The notes: generated by a model from the letters alone, not told the origin. DNA of 64,000 nt from Opitutaceae bacterium (GCA_003151515.1 PLXS01000006.1:1-64000), one strand, 5' to 3'. Shown: positions 44,061-56,732, numbered from the stretch's first letter. Program-made: numbers and translations.

Positions 44061-45410
44061 TCACTCCGGCTCGGCGGTGCCCTCGACGACCCAGTCGCGC
44101 GCCTCCGGGACCTGCTCGAAAAACGCGCCCAGCGCCGCGCTAAGATGCTCGGCGTACCGGAAATGCGCGCCCATCCCCGTCCTCAACTCGGCCTCATAGA
44201 TGAACTTGTCGGCATGGGTCCCGTGCTCGAACGGCGTCTGCGCCCCGAGCAGCAGGGAGTAAACGTACGCCGGCGACCCGCGCGTCATAAGTTCCTTGGT
44301 AAGATCCATTTGGTCCCTCAGCAGCGGCAGGTGTGCCGCCCGTTCAATCTCCGGCGGGAGGTAAAATCCCGCCTGGATCAGCGGCGTGTACCGGTTGCCC
44401 GTCCGGTGCCGGTTGAGGTCGCGCAGCTCGGCAAGCGCCATGTTGTTCCACGCAAAGGCCACCCTCATGCGCCGGGTCGCCTGGCCCTGCTGTCCGTATC
44501 GGTTGGCGCGGTGGCGCAGCGCCTCGGCAACGGGCTGCTCCTGCGCAAGCCAAGGCGGGGCCGAGCGGTCGACATCGACCCATACCTGGTCGGCGAGGGG
44601 CTCGGCGCTCAGGCGCTCGAGGCCGAGCCTCAGGGAGGCGGCGAGCTCCTGGCGCGCCTGCTCCTCGAAGGATCTTTCCGGGCCGCTGTGGCGCATAAGC
44701 CTCGGCGACTGCTTCAATAGCTCGTCGCGGATCAGGCGCGCGGCGGCGCGCGCCTCGGGGTTGGGAAGCGAATCGAGCTGCTTGACGGTCAGGGCCCACA
44801 TCCGCGAGGTCTGCACCAGGCCGACGTTCGTCCTCGTCGCGAAGGGGATGAAATACCTCGCCCTGTCTAGCGCGTAGTTCTTGCGGATCCTCGCGGCCAC
44901 CGCCGGCTTCGCGTCCTTGGGGAGTCGCACCCGCTCGGGCTGAGCGGCGGCCAGCGCGTCCAGGCGCGTATACTCGGCGTTGTAGGCCGCGAACGCCCTG
45001 GAGACAATGTCGCGCCACCGCGGCGCGAGGTCGTCCGGCACGCCGAGCTCCCCGGCGTCCGCGATGTTCGACGGGTCCATCGCGATGTACCTGGTGCTCG
45101 ATTCCTGGCCGTCCGCCATCTGCGCGATCTCGAACAGCTTGTAGGCAAGCCACATTGACGCCCCGTCGATCGCCACTGCCAGCCCGCCCGTCAGGCCGCC
45201 GATCGACGCGTGGCCGTAGTCTACGAACTTCAGAATGCGGTCGATCGACGCCTCGGGATTGGCGATGTCGACCTTGGAGAGGATGGACGCGATCCCCTCG
45301 TTGCTGCGCGAATAGCGCGCGAGCACCGAGGCGAGCAGCTCGGGCGTTACCTTCGGCAGTCCTGACGCGCTGGGGGGTGGGACCTGGGCAAGCCCGGTGA
45401 CTTTCATCAT
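44061..45410 (-). CDS. thyX: FAD-dependent thymidylate synthase ThyX, long two-part form
   Basis: Makes dTMP from dUMP using methylene-tetrahydrofolate and FAD. At 449 residues it is about twice the usual ThyX length and reads as a tandem duplication. The first half has YGHASIGGLTGG (65-76), GQESSTRYI (101-109) and RARYFIPFATRTNVGLVQTS (183-202). The second has NRHRTGNRYTPLI (333-345) and a matching PFEHGTHADKFIYEAEL region (393-409). RHR occurs only in the second half, the ESSTRY part only in the first, so the RHRx7S signature seems divided. No thyA is in the window. Confidence 0.88.
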   Translation of the reverse strand: MMKVTGLAQVPPPSASGLPKVTPELLASVLARYSRSNEGIASILSKVDIANPEASIDRILKFVDYGHASIGGLTGGLAVAIDGASMWLAYKLFEIAQMADGQESSTRYIAMDPSNIADAGELGVPDDLAPRWRDIVSRAFAAYNAEYTRLDALAAAQPERVRLPKDAKPAVAARIRKNYALDRARYFIPFATRTNVGLVQTSRMWALTVKQLDSLPNPEARAAARLIRDELLKQSPRLMRHSGPERSFEEQARQELAASLRLGLERLSAEPLADQVWVDVDRSAPPWLAQEQPVAEALRHRANRYGQQGQATRRMRVAFAWNNMALAELRDLNRHRTGNRYTPLIQAGFYLPPEIERAAHLPLLRDQMDLTKELMTRGSPAYVYSLLLGAQTPFEHGTHADKFIYEAELRTGMGAHFRYAEHLSAALGAFFEQVPEARDWVVEGTAEPE

Positions 45411-45578
45411 CGCCGGGATTCAGGCAACTATTGCTTGCGGAAACAATTCAGGAAACGGCTGCGCCCGCGAAAAATCCGCGGCCGGCGCCCGCCGGGGGGC
45501 TTTCAGGGGGCCCGCCTGTAACATCTTGCCGAAATCGGCGTCTATAGCTCTGAATCACCCTCTGTTAATTCCCAAGCC

Positions 45579-46175
45579 ATGAGAATCAGCCAAATCTCCC
45601 TCTTTGCCCTGGTCTGCGGCGCGGCCCCCCTGGCGGCCCACGCGGGCCGCGAGGTCGGAATAAACGTCGGCGGCCCGGAGATCATCGTGGGCAGCCAGCC
45701 CCCGCCCCTGCAGGGCGAGGTCGTGACACCGGCGCCCGGTCAGGGCTACATCTGGATACGCGGCCACTGGGCGTGGCACCGTGAACGCTGGGAGTGGATC
45801 AGCGGCCGCTGGGACATGGCCGCGCGGCCGGGCTCCGCCTGGGTCCCCGGACAGTGGGTGGCACGGGGCAACGGCTGGGTCTGGATGGAGGGCCACTACG
45901 TCGTGCAGGCGGCCCCGCCGCCGCCTCCTCCCGGCCAGGAGGTCGAGGTCGTCGCCTCGGAGGAGCCCCCGGCCCCGATTGTGGAGACGATTCCCGTGGC
46001 CCCGGGCCCCGAGTTCTTCTGGATTGCCGGGCACTGGCATTGGAACGGCGGATGGGTCTGGGTGCGCGGCCGCTACGATCGCCACCCCCACTTTCATCCC
46101 GGCGCATACTGGGAGCCCGGCCGCTGGTCCCGGCGCGGGGGCGCCTGGGTCTGGCACGACGGGCGCTGGCGCTAG
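45579..46175 (+). CDS. Secreted WxxGxW/YxWGxW-repeat protein
   Basis: A 198-residue protein with a signal peptide (MRISQISLFALVCGAAPLAAHA). At least seven aromatic-Gly-His/Arg-Trp units follow, for example YIWIRGHWAWHR, WEWISGRWD, AWVPGQWV, WVWMEGHYV, FFWIAGHWHW, WVWVRGRYD, and AWVWHDGRW at the end. A Pro-rich linker (about 110-135) splits the repeats. These proteins are exported and beta-rich, perhaps envelope-associated; function unknown. It converges on nuoN, 28 bases away. Confidence 0.85.
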   Translation: MRISQISLFALVCGAAPLAAHAGREVGINVGGPEIIVGSQPPPLQGEVVTPAPGQGYIWIRGHWAWHRERWEWISGRWDMAARPGSAWVPGQWVARGNGWVWMEGHYVVQAAPPPPPPGQEVEVVASEEPPAPIVETIPVAPGPEFFWIAGHWHWNGGWVWVRGRYDRHPHFHPGAYWEPGRWSRRGGAWVWHDGRWR

Positions 46176-46203
46176 GGCGCGCGCCGGCACGGGCCGGGGC
46201 CGC

Positions 46204-47709
46204 CTAGCGAAGCGACACCCATGCGCCGAGGGGGCCCTGGTACAGGCCGAAGACTATCGATGATGCCGCAAGGGCGGCCAGGGCGATGGCCAGCAGGCGC
46301 CCCGCGCCGTCCCGGGCGCGGCGAGCGATCTCGGGCGACGCCAGCGGCTCGTCGTTGAAATACGCGGCCCGTATCCAACCGAAGTAATAGTAGATCGAGA
46401 TGACGACGCCGGCGATCGCCACCAGGAGAAGCCCGTAATGGCCGGCCTTGAACGCCGCGACGAAGACGAAGAGCTTGCCCATGAAGCCCACGAACGGAGG
46501 GATGCCCGCAAGGGAGCCCAGCCCGCACGCGAGGACGCCCGCCAGGAAGGGGCTCTCCCTGGAAAGGCCCGAGTAGTCGCCGATCTCCTGCTCGCTGTCG
46601 TCGTGGCCGGCGAGCACCGTCATGACGCCGAACACCGCGAACGAGGCTATCAGGTAGGCGAAGAGGTAGAAGTAGACCGCGCCGACGGCCATCGGCACGC
46701 GCGGGACCGAGACCACGGCCAGCAGGATGAAGCCCGCGTGGGACACGCCCGAGAGGCCGATCAGGCGCTTCACGTTGTGCTGCTTTAGCGCCGCGAGGTT
46801 GCCGAAGAGGATGGTCGCCGCGGCCATGAACGTGAGGATCGGGACCACGAGCCAGGCGTACGGCGCGAAGGCCTCGCCCACAAGGCCGAGCAGGACGACG
46901 AAGCCCGCCGCCTTCGACGCCACCGCGAGGAGCGCCGTGACGGGCGTCGGCGCGCCCTGGTAGACGTCGGGAATCCAGATCTGGAACGGGAAGGCTCCTA
47001 TCTTGAAGGCCACTCCGGAGAGGACCAGCGCGATGCCGGCCGCCGCGAGGAAGTTGTGCGGGTTGGCCGCGAGGAACCGGGCCAGCTCGTCGTACTGCAT
47101 GGCGTCGGACGACCTGCCGGGCAGCGACGCGCTCCCCGCGACGCCGTAGAGAAGGACGATGCCGAAGAGGAGGAGGCCGGAGCTGAGCGAGCCCATCACG
47201 AGGTACTTGAGGCCCGCCTCAAGGGTCCTCGCGCTCGAGCGGTAGTAGCTCACCAGGATGTACAGGCCGACTGTCACCGTCTCGAGGGACACGAACAGCA
47301 TCACGAAGTTGCGGCTCTGCACGAGCAGCATCATCGCCGCCGATACGACGAGGACGATATGGTGGAACTCGACCTTGGAGACCCGGTGCTTCCACAGGCT
47401 CGCGCGCGCAAGGAGCGAGACCATGATCGAGGAGAGCAGGAAGAAGACGCGCATCGCCTGGCCCGCGCTGGACTGGACCAGGAGCCCGTTGAAGCTCTCG
47501 TGGTAGGGCGTGTGGAGGTCCAGCAGCAGCGCCGCCAGGATGAACACCTGGCCCGCAATCGAGAACGTCTGGATCTTGCCGTGGATGAACCTCGGAAGCA
47601 GGGTCTCCAGCACCAGCAGCAGCAGGGCAAGGCAGCCGAGCGAGAGCTCCGGCCAAATCGCCGTCCAGGTGTTGCCCGCCGCGAGCTCCTGTAGGTTGGA
47701 TGGATCCAT
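46204..47709 (-). CDS. nuoN: NADH-quinone oxidoreductase subunit N
   Basis: One of three antiporter-like proton-pumping subunits of complex I. The 501-residue membrane protein has about 14 membrane segments; SYYRSSARTLEAGLKYLVMG, FKIGAFPFQIWIPDVYQGAP and KRLIGLSGVSHAGFILLAV contain the conserved Glu and Lys residues of the pump family. It is the last gene of the nuo operon, 18 bases after nuoM, and its end faces the WxxGxW protein gene. Confidence 0.95.
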   Translation of the reverse strand: MDPSNLQELAAGNTWTAIWPELSLGCLALLLLVLETLLPRFIHGKIQTFSIAGQVFILAALLLDLHTPYHESFNGLLVQSSAGQAMRVFFLLSSIMVSLLARASLWKHRVSKVEFHHIVLVVSAAMMLLVQSRNFVMLFVSLETVTVGLYILVSYYRSSARTLEAGLKYLVMGSLSSGLLLFGIVLLYGVAGSASLPGRSSDAMQYDELARFLAANPHNFLAAAGIALVLSGVAFKIGAFPFQIWIPDVYQGAPTPVTALLAVASKAAGFVVLLGLVGEAFAPYAWLVVPILTFMAAATILFGNLAALKQHNVKRLIGLSGVSHAGFILLAVVSVPRVPMAVGAVYFYLFAYLIASFAVFGVMTVLAGHDDSEQEIGDYSGLSRESPFLAGVLACGLGSLAGIPPFVGFMGKLFVFVAAFKAGHYGLLLVAIAGVVISIYYYFGWIRAAYFNDEPLASPEIARRARDGAGRLLAIALAALAASSIVFGLYQGPLGAWVSLR

Positions 47710-47727
47710 GGGCTGCGTGGGTGCGCT

Positions 47728-49248
<1,521 letters not shown>

Positions 49249-49256
49249 CGTGCTGT

Positions 49257-51074
49257 TCAAAGGACGCCGGCCGCGTAGGCCCAGAGGATGACGACCCCCC
49301 CGAGGAACCAGTAGACGTAGCTGCTCAGGCGCCCCGTGTGCAGGGCCCGGATCCCGAAACCGACGATCTCGGTGGCCCCGGCCAGCCCCCGCACGACGAC
49401 GCCGGCCAGCCCGACGATGTCGATGAAGTTCAGGACCATGGCGAGGCGCTGTTGCACCTTGGCCACGTAGTAGTCGTAGGCCGTATCGAAGGACGTCCTC
49501 GCGACCGACAGCAGCCCGAAGAGCGACGGGAAGCCCACCTTGAGCGAGTCGTCGCCGTCGCACCTGTAGAAGCTCAGGGCGGCGCCCGCGCCGACAAGGA
49601 GGACCGCGATGCTGGTCGCCAGGACCACGGCGCGCGCCGCGCCCTCGGCCTCCGGTATGAGGCTGAAAACGCCGCCGAAGCCGCCCGGGTACGCCCGCCA
49701 GTAGCCCCCGACCAGCGACAGGGCCGCGAGCAGGACGAGCGGCGCCGTCACCGAGACCCCGCTCTCGTGGGAGTGAGAGGCGGCCTCGCTCCTCGGCTCG
49801 CCAAGAAAGACGATCTTCCAGAGGCGCAGCATGTAGAAGGCCGTCAGGACGGCCGTGAGCGCGAGCACGGTGAAGATGGCGCCGCTGCGCTCATAGGACA
49901 GCGCGAGGATGGCGTCCTTGGAGAAGAAGCCCGCGAGGAACGGCACGCCGGTGATCGCCGCCACGGCGACCGTGAAGGTCCAGAAGGTGAGCGGCATGCG
50001 CCGGCGCAGCCCGCCCAGCCGGAAGATGTCCTGCTCGTGGTGGCAGCCGAGGATAACCGAGCCGGCGCCGAGGAAGAGCAGCGCCTTGAAAAAGGCGTGA
50101 GTCGTCAGGTGGAACATCGCGGCGCCGACGGAGCCCAGCCCGAACGCGGCCACCATGTAGCCGAGCTGCGAGATCGTGGAGTACGCGAGGACCTTCTTGA
50201 TGTCACGGTGGGTGATGGCGCACAGGGCGGCGTAGAGCGCCGTGAGCGCGCCGACCCAGGCGATCACCTGCCGCGCCTGCCCCACCATGAGGAAGTCGAC
50301 GCGGCACAGCATGTAGATGCCCGCCGCAACCATCGTCGCCGCATGGATGAGGGCGGAGACGGGCGTCGGGCCCTCCATGGCGTCCGGCAGCCAGATCTGC
50401 AGGGGCAGCTGCGCGGACTTGCCGACGGCGCCGCAGAAGAGCAGCAGCGGGATCAAGCGGCTGAAGACGACCGGCGGGGTCTGCCCGACGGTCCCCAGGC
50501 TAACCGTGCCGTTCGCCCAGTAGCATAGGATGATCCCCAGCAGGAAGCCGAAGTCGCCGACGCGGTTTACGATGAAGGCCTTCTTGGAGGCGTCCGCGGC
50601 CGACTGGCGCTCGCGCCAGTGGTTGATCAGGAAGTAGGAGCTGAAGCCCACCAGCTCCCAGAAGATGAACATCATGAATAGGTTGTCGGCCAGCACTATG
50701 CCGACCATCGAGAACATGAATATCGAGAGGCCGCCGAAGTAGCGCGCTCTGCCGGGATCGCCGGCCATGTAGCCGAGCGAGAACACGTGAACGCAAAGGC
50801 CGATGACGCCCACAACGCTCAGCATGAGCGCGGCCAGGTCGTCGAACTTGATCCCCACCCCGACTGAGAACGAGCCGAGGCGCAGCCATTCCCACGACTG
50901 CGAGAAGCGCGCGCCGGAGAACGCGAGCCAGAGCGCGAGGGCCGCGACAAGAAACGCCGTCACGACCGACAGGGTGGCCGCCCCCTGGGGGCGCCTGCCG
51001 AGGAACAGGGTGATCGTGGCCGCCGAGGCCAGGGGGAGAAGCAGGACGGCCAGCGCTGCTGCTGTGGGTGTCAC
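49257..51074 (-). CDS. nuoL: NADH-quinone oxidoreductase subunit L
   Basis: Largest proton-pumping subunit of complex I, ending in the long lateral helix that ties the membrane arm together. The 605-residue protein has FIFWELVGFSSYFLINHW, LPLQIWLPDAMEGPTPVSAL, STISQLGYMVAAFGLG and HAFFKALLFLGAGSVI, all standard NuoL blocks with the key Glu, Lys and His. The start is a GTG, 10 bases after nuoK. It is at the short end of the family's range. Confidence 0.95.
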   Translation of the reverse strand: MTPTAAALAVLLLPLASAATITLFLGRRPQGAATLSVVTAFLVAALALWLAFSGARFSQSWEWLRLGSFSVGVGIKFDDLAALMLSVVGVIGLCVHVFSLGYMAGDPGRARYFGGLSIFMFSMVGIVLADNLFMMFIFWELVGFSSYFLINHWRERQSAADASKKAFIVNRVGDFGFLLGIILCYWANGTVSLGTVGQTPPVVFSRLIPLLLFCGAVGKSAQLPLQIWLPDAMEGPTPVSALIHAATMVAAGIYMLCRVDFLMVGQARQVIAWVGALTALYAALCAITHRDIKKVLAYSTISQLGYMVAAFGLGSVGAAMFHLTTHAFFKALLFLGAGSVILGCHHEQDIFRLGGLRRRMPLTFWTFTVAVAAITGVPFLAGFFSKDAILALSYERSGAIFTVLALTAVLTAFYMLRLWKIVFLGEPRSEAASHSHESGVSVTAPLVLLAALSLVGGYWRAYPGGFGGVFSLIPEAEGAARAVVLATSIAVLLVGAGAALSFYRCDGDDSLKVGFPSLFGLLSVARTSFDTAYDYYVAKVQQRLAMVLNFIDIVGLAGVVVRGLAGATEIVGFGIRALHTGRLSSYVYWFLGGVVILWAYAAGVL

Positions 51075-51084
51075 GGCGCGGGCC

Positions 51085-51390
51085 TCATTTCTTGAGCAGG
51101 TCGAGCTCGTCGACCTGGACCGTCTGGCGCGCCCTGAAGAGCGCGACGATTATGGCGAGGCCGACGGCCACCTCGGCCGCCGCCACCGTGAGGATGAAGA
51201 AGACGAAGACGTCGCCCGCCTCCGTGCCGTTGAAGCGGGAGAACGCGACGAGCGCCAGGGTCGAGGCCACCAGCATGAGCTCGAGGCACATGTAGATGAC
51301 GAGCGTGTTGCGGCGCACGAGTACCCCGAGGAAGCCGATCGCGAAGAGGGCTGCGCTCAGCAGGACGTAGGAGTCGAGGGAGGGGCTCAT
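51085..51390 (-). CDS. nuoK: NADH-quinone oxidoreductase subunit K
   Basis: Small three-helix membrane subunit of complex I with two conserved Glu residues in the membrane, here in [18 protein letters not shown] and [20 protein letters not shown]. Length is 101 residues, as usual. It overlaps nuoJ by 4 bases and precedes nuoL by 10. Confidence 0.95.
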   Translation of the reverse strand: MSPSLDSYVLLSAALFAIGFLGVLVRRNTLVIYMCLELMLVASTLALVAFSRFNGTEAGDVFVFFILTVAAAEVAVGLAIIVALFRARQTVQVDELDLLKK

Positions 51391-51911
51391 TCCGTCGCCT
51401 CCCCTTCCGTCGGGCGCCGGCTAAGGACGATGACGCCGAGCATGGCGACAAGGAGCAGGAAGCCCATCACCTCGACCGGCAGCAGGTAGGTCGTGAAGAG
51501 CTGGTCGGCGTAGAGCTTGAGCGACGAGCCCACGCCCGCGCCGGCGACGGGCGGCCCGGCGTCCGTCTTGCCGCGCAGCGAGATCATGTCGAGGCCCGTG
51601 ATGAGGAGCGCCGCGGCGACGACCCCCGCGAAGGCCTGGAAGGCGCGGAACCGCCAGGGCTGGCCCCCGTGCGCCCCCAGCAGCATGATGATGAAGAGGA
51701 ACAGGGCGACCACGGCGCCCGCGTAGACCAGGACGAGCAGGAAGGCCAGGAGGTAGGCGTGCAGCTGGATGAAGAGCCCCGCCACGCCCGCGAGGCACAG
51801 CAGCAGGCACATGGCCCCGTTCACGGTGTTCTTGGCGAGGACGACTCCCAGGGCGCAGGCCAGCGTGAAGGCCGCGATGGATGCGAAAGCGATCTGCTCC
51901 ATGGAGTGCAT
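51387..51911 (-). CDS. nuoJ: NADH-quinone oxidoreductase subunit J
   Basis: Membrane subunit near the quinone site and proton path of complex I. The 174-residue protein has five hydrophobic segments with [20 protein letters not shown], the conserved V-Y-x-G-A-V core whose pi-bulge helix moves during turnover. It lies 3 bases after nuoI and overlaps nuoK by 4 bases. Confidence 0.95.
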   Translation of the reverse strand: MHSMEQIAFASIAAFTLACALGVVLAKNTVNGAMCLLLCLAGVAGLFIQLHAYLLAFLLVLVYAGAVVALFLFIIMLLGAHGGQPWRFRAFQAFAGVVAAALLITGLDMISLRGKTDAGPPVAGAGVGSSLKLYADQLFTTYLLPVEVMGFLLLVAMLGVIVLSRRPTEGEATE

Positions 51912-51914
51912 CCC

Positions 51915-52457
51915 CTAGTGCTGGCCCCCCGCGCCCAGCTCGGCGGCCTTCTTCACGTCCCACTTGAAGTGCCTGTCCGGGAGCGTGCCGCCCATCTCGT
52001 AGAGCCTGTCCTTGTGGTTCACCATCTCGCTCCTGCTGTAGCCGGTCATCGAGTACTGGTTCAGAAGGAAGATCGCCTCCTCCGGGCAGACCTCCTCGCA
52101 CAGGCCGCAGTAGATGCATCGAAGCATGTCGATGTCGAAGGCCTGGGGCGCCTTTTCGACGTGGTCGACCCCCGCCCCCTCCGGCACCGTCCCCGGTGTG
52201 ATCCGGATCGCCTTGGGCGGGCACACGAACTCGCAGAGCTGGCACGAGACGCACTTCTCCCTGCCGTGGGGGTCCTTGACGAGGGTCGGCGCCCCCCTGT
52301 AGCCGGGCGGGATTGCCGGGCGCTCCTCGGGGTACTCCATCGTGTCCGGCCGCCCCAGCAGGTGCCTGATCGTGATCCTCATGCCGGCCAGAATCCCCGG
52401 CATGTACGAGCGCTCCGCCAGGCTCAGGGGCTTTCGTTCTACTTTGATGACGGCCAT
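51915..52457 (-). CDS. nuoI: NADH-quinone oxidoreductase subunit I
   Basis: Carries two [4Fe-4S] clusters (N6a, N6b) that pass electrons toward NuoB. The 180-residue protein has the two ferredoxin motifs CVSCQLCEFVCPPKAI and CIYCGLCEEVCPEEAI, each with its four Cys, and the usual N-terminal amphipathic region. It is 13 bases after nuoH. Confidence 0.96.
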   Translation of the reverse strand: MAVIKVERKPLSLAERSYMPGILAGMRITIRHLLGRPDTMEYPEERPAIPPGYRGAPTLVKDPHGREKCVSCQLCEFVCPPKAIRITPGTVPEGAGVDHVEKAPQAFDIDMLRCIYCGLCEEVCPEEAIFLLNQYSMTGYSRSEMVNHKDRLYEMGGTLPDRHFKWDVKKAAELGAGGQH

Positions 52458-52470
52458 GGGATCGGGGTTC

Positions 52471-53634
52471 CTAGCGCTGCATGAGCGCTATCGCCACTGT
52501 GTAGACGATAAGGTTCGCGATGGAAAGGGGGAGAAGCTTCTGCCAGCCGATGCGCATGACCTGGTCGTAGCGGAAGCGCGGCAGGGTCCAGCGCACCCAC
52601 ATGAAGACGAACAGCGTCGCCAGGATCTTCGCGATGAAGATGGCGATGGAGACAATGCCGGCGACCAGCGGGTGCAGCCAAAGGGCGGAGCCGGTGGCGT
52701 GGTGGAGCCACCCGAGCAGGCTCGCCAGCGGCACCCAGGGCAGGAGGTTCCAGCCGCCGAGGAACAGGAGCGCGAAGACGCCGGCGCCGACGATCATGTT
52801 GGCGTACTCCGCGACGAAGAAGAGCGCCCACTTGTAGGCGCCATACTCCGTGTGGAAGCCGCCCACCAGGTCCGCCTCGGACTCGGCCATGTCGAAGGGC
52901 TGGCGGTTCGTCTCGGCGAACAGGGCTACGGCGAAGATGAACGCCGAGACCGGCATCGTGAAGAGGAACCAGGTGCCGCCCCAGAACCCGGCGCGGCTCT
53001 GGAATTCGACGACGCGCGCCAGGCTGAGGGAGCCCGTGGAGCCGGGCTCGTTCACCCAGAGGAACACCGGCAGGACCGCGAGCGTCATCGAGAGCTCGTA
53101 GGAGATGAGCTGCGCCGAGGCCCGCACGCTGCCCAGGAACGGGTACTTCGAGTTGGATGCCCAGCCGGCGAGGATCAGCGAGTAGATCCCGAGGGAGGCG
53201 ACCGCAAAGACCGCCAGGATGCCGATGTCGAGGTTTGCCAGGGAAAGCGGGACGACGGAGCCGGCGCTGCCCAGGTACGCGCCGAACGGCACCACGGTCA
53301 CCGTCGTGAACGCCGGCACCATCGCGATCACCGGGGCGAGCGTGTAGTAGAGCTTGTTCACGTGGCCTGGAGTCGGCTCCTCCTTGAACAGGAACTTGAG
53401 GCCGTCCGCGACCAGTTGGAAGACTCCCAGGCGCTGCAGGACGCCCATGCCCGGTATGCCCCTAAAGAGCGGGAATATCGTTCGGTTCGGGCCCGGCCGG
53501 CCCTGGATCCAGGCGCACACCTTGCGCTCGGCCATCGAGCACGCTGCGGCCACGGGGAAGATCACAATGATGACCGCTATGCCCTTGAGGACGGCCTGCA
53601 GGAGCACCGGGAGCCCGAAGAAGAAGTCAGCCAC
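52471..53634 (-). CDS. nuoH: NADH-quinone oxidoreductase subunit H
   Basis: Membrane subunit forming the quinone-binding chamber with NuoB and NuoD. The 387-residue protein has eight or so membrane segments and the signature CAWIQGRPGPNRT, LADGLKFLFKEEPTPG, AGWASNSKYPFLGSVRAS and ETNRQPFDMAESEADLVGG. The GTG at 53634 (VADFFFGLPVLL) is chosen as start, since the Arg-rich extension before it lies in nuoG. It overlaps nuoG by 8 bases. Confidence 0.95.
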   Translation of the reverse strand: MADFFFGLPVLLQAVLKGIAVIIVIFPVAAACSMAERKVCAWIQGRPGPNRTIFPLFRGIPGMGVLQRLGVFQLVADGLKFLFKEEPTPGHVNKLYYTLAPVIAMVPAFTTVTVVPFGAYLGSAGSVVPLSLANLDIGILAVFAVASLGIYSLILAGWASNSKYPFLGSVRASAQLISYELSMTLAVLPVFLWVNEPGSTGSLSLARVVEFQSRAGFWGGTWFLFTMPVSAFIFAVALFAETNRQPFDMAESEADLVGGFHTEYGAYKWALFFVAEYANMIVGAGVFALLFLGGWNLLPWVPLASLLGWLHHATGSALWLHPLVAGIVSIAIFIAKILATLFVFMWVRWTLPRFRYDQVMRIGWQKLLPLSIANLIVYTVAIALMQR

Positions 53635-55330
53635 GGGCGGGCGCCTCCTTCTGCGCCTGCGCGGGCTGGTAGTGCAGCGAAGGGCCCTCGGCAAAGGCAA
53701 GCTGCGACCAAGGCGCCGCGTCGAGCAGCAGCCCGGTCGCCGGCATGTCGTCGTAGCTCATGGTGGCCAGGGCGGGCACTTCCTGCGAGATCGAGGCCCA
53801 GAGCGAGGGGGCGTCGGCGCCGAGCCCGGGCCCCCCTGCGGCGGAGACGAGCCTGGAAAGCACGAGGAGGTCGTCGGCGGCGCCGGTGAGGCCCGGCACG
53901 GCCCTTGCGAATTTCTGGATGCGAAACTGCTGGTTCACGAGGGTGCCGCTCTTCTCGAACACGGTCAGCGTCGGAAGCACCACCCTCGCGCACGCGGAAG
54001 TCGGGTTGGAATGGGTCCCCAGGTAGACGACCGACACCTTGGCCAGCCTCTTCGCGCCGATGCCCGCCGCCGCAAGGTCCTCTCCCACGGACACCACGGA
54101 GCGGATCTCCCCGGCGTCAATGCGCGCCGCCAGCTCGTCCAGCCTGGCCGACGGAAGTGAGGAGATGAGCCCCGTCACAAGGGCCCCGCGCACGTTGGGA
54201 TTCCTGTCGGCCGAGACAAGCAGGCCGTCGCCCTCGCCCGTCCTGGAGACGAGCCAGGCCGGGGCCTTGAGCGCCTTCGCGAGCTTGGCCGTGAGGAACA
54301 GCTCCTCCACGGAGCTGCGCCCCGAGCCGACGACGCCGACCCCGCCCTTCGCGAGGATTCCCGCGGCCGCCGCCAACGCGAAGTCGAGGGCGCTCGAGGA
54401 ACCATCCACGCGCGCGGCGTCGAGCCTCTCCGCAGAGCGGATGGCCTTGTAGAGGAGCCGGCCGCTGTCCGCCATCCAGGTGTCGTTCACGGCGTCGTTC
54501 TGGCGGGGCGTGATCCGGTAGACCGCGCCCTCGCGCGACCAGACGACGGTGTTCGCGCCGACGCTCGACTCGGTGTCGATGCTGCTCGTCTGCTTGAGGA
54601 ACCAGACGCGCATCTTGAACCTGAAGTCGGTGCTCGTCAGGGCCCCGACTGGGCAGATGTCGACGGTGTTGAGCGAGTAGTTGTTCTCGAGCTTCCTGCC
54701 CGGGTAGCACGAGAGCGTGCTGTAGCTGCCCCGGTCGGTGAAGCCCAGGACGTCGTCTTTGGCCACGTCCTTGCAGAAGCGGATGCAGCGCGAGCAGAGG
54801 ATGCAGCGCTCGTCGTCGAGCGTAACCCTGGGCCCGAGCTGGGTGCGCTTCGGCTTCACGTTCTTCTGCTCGATGTACCTCGAGTACCCGCGGCCGTAAC
54901 CGGTCGCCTGCTCCTGCAGCTTGCACTCGCCTGCCTGGTCGCAGATCGGGCAGTCGAGCGGGTGGTTGATGAGGAGGAACTCCATCACCCCCTCGCGGAA
55001 GTCCTTCACGAGCGGCGAGGTGGTGCGCACATGCAGTCCCGCCGAGGCGTTCGCCGCGCACGCGATCCCCGGCCTCCAGTTGATCTTGGGCCTGCCGGTG
55101 GCGGGGTCCATCACGGGCGCCTTCGTCGCGGGGTCCACGGCGGCCATGCCGAGCTCGACGAGGCACATCCTGCAGTTGCCGACTACCGCGAGCTTCGGGT
55201 GGTAGCAGTAATGGGGGATGTCCGTGCCGAGCCGGCGGGCGGCCTCGATCATGTTCGTGCCCTTCGGCACGGCGATCTCCCTTCCGTCCACGTTGACGGT
55301 GATTAGGTCGGTAGCGGCGGGCTGGATCAT
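53627..55330 (-). CDS. nuoG: NADH-quinone oxidoreductase subunit G, short form
   Basis: Iron-sulfur subunit of the NADH-oxidising arm. The N-terminal third holds the [2Fe-2S] ligands (HYCYHP, GNCRMC, ACAANA), the His-Cys cluster (NHPLDCPICDQAGECKLQEQ) and the CILCSRCIRFCKDV [4Fe-4S] motif with DICPVGAL. The molybdopterin-oxidoreductase-like part that follows is brief: total length is 567 against 800-900 in proteobacteria. Its last 20 residues are Ala/Gln-rich. It sits 34 bases after nuoF. Confidence 0.93.
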   Translation of the reverse strand: MIQPAATDLITVNVDGREIAVPKGTNMIEAARRLGTDIPHYCYHPKLAVVGNCRMCLVELGMAAVDPATKAPVMDPATGRPKINWRPGIACAANASAGLHVRTTSPLVKDFREGVMEFLLINHPLDCPICDQAGECKLQEQATGYGRGYSRYIEQKNVKPKRTQLGPRVTLDDERCILCSRCIRFCKDVAKDDVLGFTDRGSYSTLSCYPGRKLENNYSLNTVDICPVGALTSTDFRFKMRVWFLKQTSSIDTESSVGANTVVWSREGAVYRITPRQNDAVNDTWMADSGRLLYKAIRSAERLDAARVDGSSSALDFALAAAAGILAKGGVGVVGSGRSSVEELFLTAKLAKALKAPAWLVSRTGEGDGLLVSADRNPNVRGALVTGLISSLPSARLDELAARIDAGEIRSVVSVGEDLAAAGIGAKRLAKVSVVYLGTHSNPTSACARVVLPTLTVFEKSGTLVNQQFRIQKFARAVPGLTGAADDLLVLSRLVSAAGGPGLGADAPSLWASISQEVPALATMSYDDMPATGLLLDAAPWSQLAFAEGPSLHYQPAQAQKEAPARG

Positions 55331-55364
55331 CGGTCGGGATTGGGTACGTGCGCGCGCATGGGCG

Positions 55365-56726
<1,362 letters not shown>

Positions 56727-56732
56727 CGAGGT

